Below, piece by piece: positions 37,311 through 43,225 of a stretch of 43,225 nt of DNA (its first letter is position 1; each line of letters starts with the position of its first letter). The notes beneath the pieces are model-generated. The model was not told the DNA's origin. It searched no databases and was given only the letters and a program-made list of their open reading frames with translations. This stretch comes from Candidatus Dormiibacterota bacterium. GTDB lineage: Bacteria; Vulcanimicrobiota; Vulcanimicrobiia; Vulcanimicrobiales; Vulcanimicrobiaceae. Made by a program: the position numbers and the translations under genes. The stretch spans positions 1 through 43,225 of the forward strand of contig DATKQG010000045.1 of the NCBI GenBank assembly GCA_035532835.1, written 5' to 3'.

Positions 37311-38573
37311 CTACGAGCGAACTTTCACGTTGGCTTCGACGCTCATGCCGGGCCGCAACGGCATGCTCGCCTTCGGATCGTCGATCGAAATGCGCACGGG
37401 GATGCGTTGCGTAACCTTCACGAAGTTGCCGGTCGCATTCTGTGCGGGTACGAGCGCGTAGGTATTTTGCGAGGCCGGATTGATCGAAAGCACGTGGCCG
37501 TGGAACGTCGTTCCCTTATAAGCGTCGACCGTAATATCGGCAGGCTGTCCGACGCGCATGTCACCCATCTGCGTTTCTTTGAAATTCGCCGTGACGAAAA
37601 TCTTATTCGCGGGGATCAGCGTCATCAAGGTCATGCCGGCGCTAACCGTCTGGCCGACGTCGGCACTCTTCTCGCCGACAAAACCGTCGATCGGAGAAAC
37701 GATCCGCGTGTAGCCGAGATTGCGCTTGGCAATATCGAGTTGCGCCTTCGCGGCTTCGACCTGGCTCGGGTCGGAGGCTTGGAGCAGCTTGCCTTGCGCG
37801 GTCGTGGCACCGCCCTGGGCTGCGCCGACTTGCGCGACGGTTGCGCCGACGCGTTGCTGTGCGGCGTTGAGATTTGCCTGCGCGACGCTGATGTTGTCGC
37901 GGGCGCTCCGTAATTGCGCCGCCGCTGCGGCCTCTTGCGAGGTCGCGGCATCGAGTTGCGCCCTGGCCATATCGCCGGTTGCCACCAACGATTTGGTGCG
38001 ATTGTAATTAGCGAGGGCTTGCGCGTAGGCGGCCTGCGCTGCGGGCAACTGAGACTGCGAGGCACGGAGTTGCGCCTCGGCCTGCGCGACGCCGGCCTGC
38101 ACGACGGGGACCTGCGCTTGGGCGCTGGCGACGTTGCCTTGCGCTTGGGCGACGCCACCCTGGCCCTGCGTCGTGTTCGTGCGCTGATTGGCCGTCGCGA
38201 GATCGTAGTTCGCTTGCGCTTGCTCGAGTTGGGCCTGCTCGATCTGATTGTCGAGAACGATCAGAACTTGCCCCTTCTTGACGCTATCGTTGGTATCGAC
38301 GTTGATCGCGTCGATTTTCTCGTTAATTTTGCTGGTAACGGCGTACGCATCGCTATCCACGCGAGCGTCGTCGGTGCCCTCGTGCAAGCGCGCGTACATG
38401 AACCATTTGACGCCCCATATGATGAGCAGGATGCCCAGGATGCCCCCGACGATCCCGAAGATGACGCGTTTGCGCGGTCCGGTGCGCTCCGTGGAATCGC
38501 TGGAAGCCACACCCCTGCCGTTGGCTTGCGTGGGCGAACTGGTATGCTCTTGATTTGCCTCGCGCGTGTCCAT
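37311..38573 (-). CDS. emrA: EmrA/HlyD-type membrane fusion protein
   Basis: This 420-residue periplasmic adaptor has a cytosolic tail (1-36), one membrane helix (about 37-57, RVIFGIVGGILGILLIIWG) and the typical ARLHEGTDDARVDSDAYAV start of the beta-barrel. A lipoyl half-motif (DTNDSVKKGQVLIVLDN) leads into a very long Ala/Gln-rich coiled coil (about 110-290). The second lipoyl half (TRIVSPIDGFVGEK) and a C-terminal ITVDAYKGTTFHGHV barrel follow. The extended Gln-Ala repeats (GVAQAQGNVASAQAQ) suggest a long hairpin able to reach TolC. It begins six bases after the TetR gene stop in the same operon. Confidence 0.94.
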   Translation of the reverse strand: MDTREANQEHTSSPTQANGRGVASSDSTERTGPRKRVIFGIVGGILGILLIIWGVKWFMYARLHEGTDDARVDSDAYAVTSKINEKIDAINVDTNDSVKKGQVLIVLDNQIEQAQLEQAQANYDLATANQRTNTTQGQGGVAQAQGNVASAQAQVPVVQAGVAQAEAQLRASQSQLPAAQAAYAQALANYNRTKSLVATGDMARAQLDAATSQEAAAAAQLRSARDNISVAQANLNAAQQRVGATVAQVGAAQGGATTAQGKLLQASDPSQVEAAKAQLDIAKRNLGYTRIVSPIDGFVGEKSADVGQTVSAGMTLMTLIPANKIFVTANFKETQMGDMRVGQPADITVDAYKGTTFHGHVLSINPASQNTYALVPAQNATGNFVKVTQRIPVRISIDDPKASMPLRPGMSVEANVKVRS

Positions 38574-38579
38574 GTGCGT

Positions 38580-39194
38580 TTACTTGCTCCTTACGCCGTT
38601 GAGAAATACATCGATGAAATACTTGATGGCTCGATCCGGATCGGCATACAACGCCATCTCCGGAAATTTTTTCCGCGACATCACGTGCGCGAAGATCATT
38701 CCCATATAAAGTAGCGCCAATTCGCCGGGGTTGCCGACCAGATCGCCGGATGCGACGCGGCCCTGCATATACTCGTTTAACAGCGTGTGAATCGCTTCTT
38801 GCGGCCGCCACGTCGCTTTGGAAAAGATGCTCTGTTCGTAATCGTCCTCAACCAGCGACCAGCGGATCATATCGCGCAGCCGGGTCATGCGTTCGAGCAT
38901 GAGGCTGCCGATGGCAAAGAGATCGCCCTCGAGATCGCCGGGAAGCTGCGAGAGTACGCCGCGCAGTTCGAGCGCGCCACAGTAGTGTTGGGCGGTAGCG
39001 ACGATCAACGCTTCCTTGTTCCCGAAATGCCGGAAGAGCGTGGCTTCGTTCACGCCCGCCGTCTCGGCGATTTCGCGCGTGGTCGCGCCTCGTTTACCCT
39101 TGCGCGCCATAACCTCGCGCGCCGCGGCGAGAATCCGCTCGCGCGTCTCCTCCGGTGCGGTCTTGCCCGAATCGATGCCGTGTTCGTCGATCAT
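38580..39194 (-). CDS. TetR/AcrR-family transcriptional regulator
   Basis: This 204-residue regulator has an N-terminal DNA-binding domain (RERILAAAREVMARKG, then TTREIAETAGVNEATLFRHFG with the helix-turn-helix at about 38-58) and a helical ligand-binding domain. It overlaps the LolA-like gene stop as ATGA and precedes emrA by six bases, so it is part of the export operon it probably represses. The palindromes upstream of the operon at 40166-40183 and 40213-40230 are of the size TetR dimers bind and are its most likely operators. That link is inference. Confidence 0.92.
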   Translation of the reverse strand: MIDEHGIDSGKTAPEETRERILAAAREVMARKGKRGATTREIAETAGVNEATLFRHFGNKEALIVATAQHYCGALELRGVLSQLPGDLEGDLFAIGSLMLERMTRLRDMIRWSLVEDDYEQSIFSKATWRPQEAIHTLLNEYMQGRVASGDLVGNPGELALLYMGMIFAHVMSRKKFPEMALYADPDRAIKYFIDVFLNGVRSK

Positions 39195-39850
39195 GGCTGC
39201 GCGAACACCGCGCCGCTGACCGCGATATTGGTGCGGTACGTGGCGAAATACGAGTCGGCTACGGCACGAACGTGCGGGATGTCGATCGTTGCGTGTTGTG
39301 CCGAGATCACATCGTAACCGCCTTCCTTACGATAGGCTTGCGACATGGCGATGACGCCGCCGCTGGTGTAGTGCCACTCCATACGCACCAGTTCGTAATT
39401 CGAGGGATCGACGAATGCGGTGGTGTGATCGAGAATCGAGCTGTGAATTTTCTTGGTCATCGTCAGCACCAGCATGGGCCGTCCGCCGAGCACGGTCGTG
39501 CCCGAGTAGGTGACGTATTGATCCTTCTGCCAAGCCGCCGGATCGCCGACGTCGTTGAACAGCTTGGAGAAGCCCTTCGCATAGCTCGGGACGCGGTCGA
39601 AAACGACTTCGTAATTATCCGGGCGTTTGAAATAGGACGTTCCGTCGAGCTTGGGAGCCAAGAACGGGAAATTCTGCATGCGAATGTCCACGTGCACGCG
39701 CGCCCGGTACGACTCCAACGATGGGTTGAGCGAGAGCATCCGTTCGATGATCGTCGTCGCGGTTAGGGGTTCCGGCGTTCCGGCACGTACCGATACGCTC
39801 GCCAGCGTTAGGCTTGCGAAGACAACAGCCGCAAAGAAGCCGCGCATCAT
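39191..39850 (-). CDS. Secreted LolA-like (outer-membrane lipoprotein-sorting fold) protein
   Basis: This 219-residue protein has a signal peptide (about 1-23, RGFFAAVVFASLTLASVSVRA) and a predicted all-beta domain. The pattern is an early helix (TTIIERMLSLNPSLESYRAR), then strands with TSYFKRPDNYEVVFDRVP, VLGGRPMLVLTMTKK and a DPSNYELVRMEWHY return. This resembles LolA/LppX/RseB folds that bind lipids or lipoproteins in the periplasm. Being in the pump operon, it might carry or sense an exported lipid-like substrate; that is inference. The ATG overlaps the upstream STAS gene stop, and the stop overlaps the TetR start. Confidence 0.7.
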   Translation of the reverse strand: MMRGFFAAVVFASLTLASVSVRAGTPEPLTATTIIERMLSLNPSLESYRARVHVDIRMQNFPFLAPKLDGTSYFKRPDNYEVVFDRVPSYAKGFSKLFNDVGDPAAWQKDQYVTYSGTTVLGGRPMLVLTMTKKIHSSILDHTTAFVDPSNYELVRMEWHYTSGGVIAMSQAYRKEGGYDVISAQHATIDIPHVRAVADSYFATYRTNIAVSGAVFAQP

Positions 39851-40140
39851 GCTACCGCCTCCTTCGTCGTCATGGGAAAGAGGCGGTCGAGCGCCATCAC
39901 GCCGAGCGTTCGGCGGATTTCCGGTTTGGTAGCATGGAGCGCGAGCTCGATGCCGAGGGTGCGAGCGCGGCGCAAGAGCACGATCAGCCCGCGCACGCCT
40001 TCACTATCGAGGGTGTCGAGTACGTCGAGATCGAGTACGGCCTGGGGCAGCCCATCCTCGAAGGATGCGACGATGGCGGCCTCCATCTCGGGAAGCGCTT
40101 GCGGGTGGTAGGCGATGGGACGAAGTTCCATTGGCCTCAT
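39847..40140 (-). CDS. Small STAS-domain protein
   Basis: The protein has about 97 residues and consists only of a STAS domain: MEAAIVASFEDGLPQAVLDL, the LDTLDSEGVRGLIVLLRRA loop with D45-S46 at the phospho-acceptor position, and a LALHATKPEIRRTLGVMAL strand-helix. Such proteins are anti-sigma antagonists or MlaB-type partners of lipid transporters. The start is uncertain: the ATG at 40138-40140 is used here; 40131 (with TGAGG) and 40158 are alternatives. It is the first gene of the STAS, LolA-like, TetR, pump operon and its stop overlaps the next start as ATGA. No anti-sigma kinase is present nearby. Confidence 0.75.
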   Translation of the reverse strand: MRPMELRPIAYHPQALPEMEAAIVASFEDGLPQAVLDLDVLDTLDSEGVRGLIVLLRRARTLGIELALHATKPEIRRTLGVMALDRLFPMTTKEAVA

Positions 40141-40165
40141 TGTATGAAATAGCATCATTTTTATA

Positions 40166-40230
40166 TGCAAGTAGGTACTTGCACGCAGAGCATACCACAC
40201 CCTTTTTGTGCGTGCAAGTACCCACTTGCA
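40166..40230. promoter_or_regulatory. Paired palindromic operator in divergent promoter region
   Basis: Two 18-bp palindromes of the form TGCAAGT-N4-ACTTGCA lie at 40166-40183 and 40213-40230, centres 47 bp apart. Together with flanking GCACGCA they form a larger inverted repeat: arms 40166-40187 and 40209-40230, 21 of 22 positions complementary (mismatch 40173/40223), with a 21-base spacer. They sit between the minus-strand export operon and the plus-strand hydrolase. TATAAA on the minus strand (40160-40165) could be the -10 box, placing the first palindrome in the promoter spacer, a typical repressor site. A hairpin or repeat-element origin is the alternative. Confidence 0.7.
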
Positions 40231-40275
40231 GCCAGGGATAGCACCGGGGATGCGGGTAAACCGAGCCTCGTGCCG

Positions 40276-41070
40276 ATGCCGACGATGCTCCCTTCCGCAG
40301 AGATGCTCCGCTCCTGGGCGGCGGCCTCGCAGCTCGACGACCTCGCGCTGGTCCTTCAAACCGGCGACGAGTCGCGGCGCATCGATGCCGAACGCCCGCT
40401 CTATCCGGCCAGCATGATCAAGCTCCCCCTGGCGGCGGCCATCCTGTGCGAGGTGGAAGCCGGCCGCCTGCACCTAGACCAGCATATCCGGATCCAGCCT
40501 GGGAACATGACGGCGAACGATGCGCCCTCTCCCCTGGATCCCGGCTATTTCGCGACCTTGGACGAGCTGATTCACCGGGCCATTGCCTACTCGGACAACG
40601 TCGCCACGAACACCCTCTTCGACGTAGTCGGGCGCGACCGGGCCACCAGCATCGCTCGAGAGCGGCTACGCCTCCCCCACACGTCGTTCCGACGCAAGCT
40701 CTCGGGAAGCGACCCGCTCATCCACGATCCACTCTGGAACGGCCTCGATCTCAATACGCACCCTGCGGCCGATGCTGCGCGCCTGCTGAGCGCGATCTCA
40801 CGCGCCGAGGTTCCCGGCTCGGCCCGGCTCCGAAGCGCCCTAGGCGCCCAAATATGGAACGACAAGCTCAGCGCCGGCCTGTCGGCGGGCGATCGCTTCG
40901 AGCACAAGACCGGCGAGACCGACTCGGTCTGTCACGACGGCGGGATTCTCACCACGGCTTCCGGCCTGGAAGTGGTCGTCGTCCTCTATACGGGCGCGCC
41001 GAGCACGGACGAGCAGAGCGCTCGGCTCGCCGCGTTCATGCGTCGCCTGCGCCCGGCGCTCGCGCCGTAG
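40276..41070 (+). CDS. Class A beta-lactamase-like serine hydrolase
   Basis: This 264-residue protein has the penicillin-recognising active-site motifs: S46-x-x-K49 in YPASMIKLPLA, the SDN motif (106-108) in AYSDNVATNTLFD and KTG in EHKTGETDS. The omega-loop region before LNTHPAADAARLL has no glutamate at the place of Glu166, the general base for deacylation in class A enzymes. No signal peptide is visible, so it may be cytosolic unless the start lies elsewhere. It is therefore probably not an ordinary beta-lactamase. Starts at GTG 40270, ATG 40276 or ATG 40285 are all possible, with poor ribosome sites. It diverges from the export operon across the palindromes. Confidence 0.85.
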   Translation: MPTMLPSAEMLRSWAAASQLDDLALVLQTGDESRRIDAERPLYPASMIKLPLAAAILCEVEAGRLHLDQHIRIQPGNMTANDAPSPLDPGYFATLDELIHRAIAYSDNVATNTLFDVVGRDRATSIARERLRLPHTSFRRKLSGSDPLIHDPLWNGLDLNTHPAADAARLLSAISRAEVPGSARLRSALGAQIWNDKLSAGLSAGDRFEHKTGETDSVCHDGGILTTASGLEVVVVLYTGAPSTDEQSARLAAFMRRLRPALAP

Positions 41071-41074
41071 CGGC

Positions 41075-41515
41075 CTAGTTATTGCCGTCCGGGCTCTGCT
41101 CGGGTGCGCTTCCGTTCATGCCGTTCATGCCGTTCATGCCGTTCGATTGGTTCTTCGCGCGGCGCTTGCGCTGATGCATCGAGCCGGCCGCGTGATAACC
41201 CTGCGCCTGGGCCTGGGCCGGGCAGAGGTACTTGCCGTTCTTCGTGCGGCCGTAGTACGGATCGCCCGGCTCGTGGTACGCCTTGCTCCGGAGATTGACC
41301 CAGACCGGCTTAACCGCTCCGCAACCGAGCGTCGCGGGTACGGGCATTGCGGCGCTCTGGGGAAGGGCGGCAACCTCGCGCTGAGCTTCGGTCGTGGCTG
41401 CGGACATCGGCCCGGCAGCCTGCGTGGTCTGCGACGTCTTGCCGCCTCCGCAGGCCGCCAAACCGGCTAACAACAGGCTCGCGAGCAACGCGCTCGCTAT
41501 GGGACGCAGTTTCAT
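41075..41515 (-). CDS. Small lipoprotein with YHxPGDPYYG motif
   Basis: This 146-residue protein has a lipoprotein signal (LLLAGLAACGGG with lipobox LAAC, C22). A spacer leads to a C-terminal module, VWVNLRSKAYHEPGDPYYG followed by RTKNGKYLCPAQAQAQGYHAA. This short Trp/His/Tyr motif recurs at the ends of many secreted bacterial proteins of unknown function. The tail is basic (QRKRRAKNQS) and then Asn-Gly-Met repetitive. The ATG at 41513-41515 has a GGAG site seven bases upstream. It ends four bases from the convergent hydrolase stop. Role unknown. Confidence 0.8.
   Translation of the reverse strand: MKLRPIASALLASLLLAGLAACGGGKTSQTTQAAGPMSAATTEAQREVAALPQSAAMPVPATLGCGAVKPVWVNLRSKAYHEPGDPYYGRTKNGKYLCPAQAQAQGYHAAGSMHQRKRRAKNQSNGMNGMNGMNGSAPEQSPDGNN
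41112..41144. repeat. 9-bp tandem repeat inside the lipoprotein gene
   Basis: CCGTTCATG is repeated about 3.7 times in perfect tandem. It keeps frame and encodes (Asn-Gly-Met) repeats near the C terminus of the lipoprotein. The unit is a multiple of three, so copy-number change would lengthen or shorten the protein without breaking it. Confidence 0.9.
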
Positions 41516-41544
41516 CGGTCGCTCCAATTCGATCGTGCGGAATT

Positions 41545-42834
41545 TTACGGAAGCACCCTTTGCGCGATGCGCGTGAGTTCGGCTCGAGCCCGCACGGACA
41601 GCGGTGAAGGTTCGCCGGTAAAAACCCGGACCCCGCCGACGAACGCGGCTTGCACCCACGCATCCTGCGCGCGATAGACCAGCGCATTCACCGGCGGCGT
41701 CCACGGATCGATGGCATTCGCGTTGAGCACCACGTAATCGGCCGCACATCCGGCAATGAGGTCACCGCAGGTTACGCCCAGCGCTGCGGCACCTTCGCGC
41801 GTACCCATCGCGTAGGCGTCCACGGCGCCGAGTGCGCTCCCGTCGGTGCGCAGAATCTTCTGTAGATACGATGCCGCGCGCATCTCATCGATGAGCGAAG
41901 GCTTGACGTCGGCATCCGTCCCCAACCCGACGCGTACGCCGTACGAGCGCAGCGCCGTGACGTCGCAGATACCGTCACCCAAATACTGATTGGTCATCGG
42001 GTTATGAATCACGGCCGCGCCGCGCTCCCCGAGCAGTCGCCGTTCGTCTTCGCTGATGTAGATCGCGTGGATCGCAATCGTCCGCTCGTCGAGCGCATCG
42101 AGACGATCGAGCAACCCGATCGGGGTGACGCCATGCGCCTGCATCGTCTGCTCGCCTTCGTACGATGCTTCGGCGACGTGTACGTGCATCGTGCAGTTCT
42201 GCGACCGCGCGAAAGCGGCGGCGGCTCGAATCATGCCGGGCGAGGCGGCGTGCAGCGAATGAGGCGCCACGCACACGTTCGCCCACGGATAGCGCTCCTG
42301 CAAATCGAGCGTTCGTTCCGCGGCCAGATCGATGCTCTCGCGAAACTGCGGCGGAGCGTACTCCGCGTCCATCCACGTGCGGGCGAACACGATGCGGATA
42401 CCGGTCTCCTGGGCGGCCAGCAACGCCGCCTCGGCGTGAGCGTTGCCTGCGCCGTTGAGGTAGAAAAATTCCGCCACCGTGGTAATGCCGGCCGCGAGCA
42501 TTTCGGAGAACGCCACCACGAAAATCCAGTGCACGTCGTCGGGCGTGAGGTGCGGCACGACGCGATAGAGCGCTTCGCTGCGCCACTTCGCGAACGTCCA
42601 ATCGTCCGCCCAGCCGCGCAGAAGAATCTGATATGCGTGGCTATGGCCGTTGACGAATCCCGGAACCACTAAGCGATTGGCCGGATACGACCGCGCGGGA
42701 AGGTCGCCCGCCCACGAGCGCACCTCACCGAAATCTCCCGCCGCCGCGATCGACCCGTCCCGAACCACGAATGCGTAGTCTTCGCGCAAGGCCCCGCCGA
42801 CCAGCGCCCGCGCGCAGCGCACGAGTTCGTTCAC
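41545..42834 (-). CDS. Amidohydrolase, probable formimidoylglutamate deiminase (HutF-like)
   Basis: This 429-residue metal-dependent amidohydrolase has HSH metal ligands (64-66) in GFVNGHSHAYQ, a TTVAEFFYLNG strand, APHSLHAASP, HVHVAEASYEGE (metal His), IHAIYISEDE and a GLGTDADVKPSLIDEMR segment with the metal Asp. The GTG start overlaps the hutI stop as GTGA. HutF hydrolyses formiminoglutamate to formylglutamate in histidine degradation, and context plus HSHAYQ and YLGDGI fit it. The GTDAD segment (HutF usually has GSDSH) and the NPMTNQYL loop are closer to the SAH/MTA deaminase or ATZ/TRZ branch, so the substrate is not certain. Confidence 0.82.
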   Translation of the reverse strand: MNELVRCARALVGGALREDYAFVVRDGSIAAAGDFGEVRSWAGDLPARSYPANRLVVPGFVNGHSHAYQILLRGWADDWTFAKWRSEALYRVVPHLTPDDVHWIFVVAFSEMLAAGITTVAEFFYLNGAGNAHAEAALLAAQETGIRIVFARTWMDAEYAPPQFRESIDLAAERTLDLQERYPWANVCVAPHSLHAASPGMIRAAAAFARSQNCTMHVHVAEASYEGEQTMQAHGVTPIGLLDRLDALDERTIAIHAIYISEDERRLLGERGAAVIHNPMTNQYLGDGICDVTALRSYGVRVGLGTDADVKPSLIDEMRAASYLQKILRTDGSALGAVDAYAMGTREGAAALGVTCGDLIAGCAADYVVLNANAIDPWTPPVNALVYRAQDAWVQAAFVGGVRVFTGEPSPLSVRARAELTRIAQRVLP

Positions 42835-43225
42835 GCGGCCACCCGTCCGCCGCGCACGACGCATGCGGCGAGATTTCCGCCGTGCAGCCAACCGAATTCA
42901 TCCGGCGCGTCGAGTTGCAGCGCGACGAAGTCGGCCTGCCCTCCGACTCGCAAAGAACCTGCATCTACGCGCAGCGAACGAGCGGCGGCGCGCGTTACCG
43001 CATAGAGCGCTTCGGCGGCGGTCAGTCCGAAGAGCTTGCGCCCGAAATACGCGACGGTTTGCAGATTGAAACAGGGCGAGGTTCCGGGATTGAAATCGCT
43101 CGCCAGCGCGACGATGCCTCCACGATCGAGCAACGCGCGCACCGGTGCCCGTTTGCTCAGATCCAAATAGGCGATCGTCGCCGGACATGCCACCAATACG
43201 GTCTTGCTCTCCGCAATCGCGCGCA
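42831..43225 (-). CDS. hutI: Imidazolonepropionase, 5' part outside window
   Basis: Only the C-terminal 131 residues are in the window; the gene continues past the right edge. The remaining part is characteristic of HutI, which opens imidazolonepropionate to formiminoglutamate: VACPATIAYLDL, IVALASDFNPGTSP (with the metal Asp), NLQTVAYFGRKLFGLTAAEAL and GSLRVGGQADFVALQLDAPDEFGWLHG. The stop overlaps the next amidohydrolase start as GTGA, which supports a hut operon reading leftward on the minus strand. Confidence 0.92.
   Translation of the reverse strand, partial: RAIAESKTVLVACPATIAYLDLSKRAPVRALLDRGGIVALASDFNPGTSPCFNLQTVAYFGRKLFGLTAAEALYAVTRAAARSLRVDAGSLRVGGQADFVALQLDAPDEFGWLHGGNLAACVVRGGRVAA

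Noticed and set aside
37740-38250. Repetitive DNA inside emrA that looks like a tandem repeat
   Set aside because: It reflects Gln-Ala-rich coiled-coil codons (GCGCAGGC-type) of the adaptor hairpin, with no exact repeating unit.
40165-40275. N-terminal extension of the hydrolase through the palindromes
   Set aside because: The residues are encoded by the inverted repeat and are Cys/Pro-rich, unlike an enzyme N terminus or signal peptide.

Overview
The window is high-GC bacterial chromosome, almost entirely coding, with tightly packed genes that often overlap by 1-14 bases and frequently start at GTG or TTG. No rRNA, tRNA, IS element, phage gene or CRISPR array is visible. The gene content suggests a didermic, high-GC lineage near Cyanobacteria, Chloroflexi or Actinobacteria: OpcA beside Zwf, a transaldolase/phosphoglucose isomerase fusion, the succinylase lysine route, MEP-pathway IspH, and a TolC-type outer-membrane channel. 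Candidatus Eremiobacterota (WPS-2) is my best guess. This is inference, not a marker-based assignment.

Layout. From 11495 down to 209 (minus strand) lies one long probable operon: cmk, plsC, ispH, a polyprenyl diphosphate synthase, an 1100-residue double GT-C/PMT glycosyltransferase, yebC, a PASTA protein without a kinase, rpe, thiL, a PfkB/pyridoxal-kinase-like gene and a small hypothetical. A STAS-domain gene (minus) diverges from radA (plus) at about 12.0 kb. RadA is followed by a glutamate formimidoyltransferase, a secreted M16 peptidase and a secreted phosphoesterase (12.1-18.5 kb). A convergent minus-strand pair follows, an ECF sigma factor broken by a frameshift and a membrane anti-sigma-like protein. 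Next come an aminotransferase and dapD (minus), and a divergent zinc alcohol dehydrogenase (plus).

From 23.4 to 32.5 kb (plus) is a complete pentose-phosphate operon: tkt, tal-pgi, gnd, zwf, opcA, pgl. With rpe at 2.6 kb this covers nearly all of the oxidative and non-oxidative pathway. A SnoaL-tailed ECF sigma factor (minus) and a VOC protein (plus) diverge at 33.4 kb across a candidate ECF-type promoter.

From 40.1 down to 33.9 kb (minus) is an export operon: STAS protein, LolA-like secreted protein, TetR regulator, EmrA-type adaptor, EmrB-type transporter, TolC-type channel and a possible 42-residue tail gene. It is preceded by a striking pair of palindromes (TGCAAGT-N4-ACTTGCA) that together form a 22-bp-arm inverted repeat. 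A class-A-beta-lactamase-like hydrolase diverges from it. The right end carries a lipoprotein and the end of a histidine-degradation cluster (a HutF-like amidohydrolase and hutI, cut by the window edge).

Most entries are recognisable housekeeping or transport families. The most unusual points are the double palindrome controlling the export operon, the kinase-less PASTA protein in a prkC-rpe-thi-like neighbourhood, the double GT-C fusion with an inserted soluble segment, the frameshifted sigma gene, the radA leader with a Shine-Dalgarno-sequestering hairpin, and the 42-residue ORF coupled to tolC.
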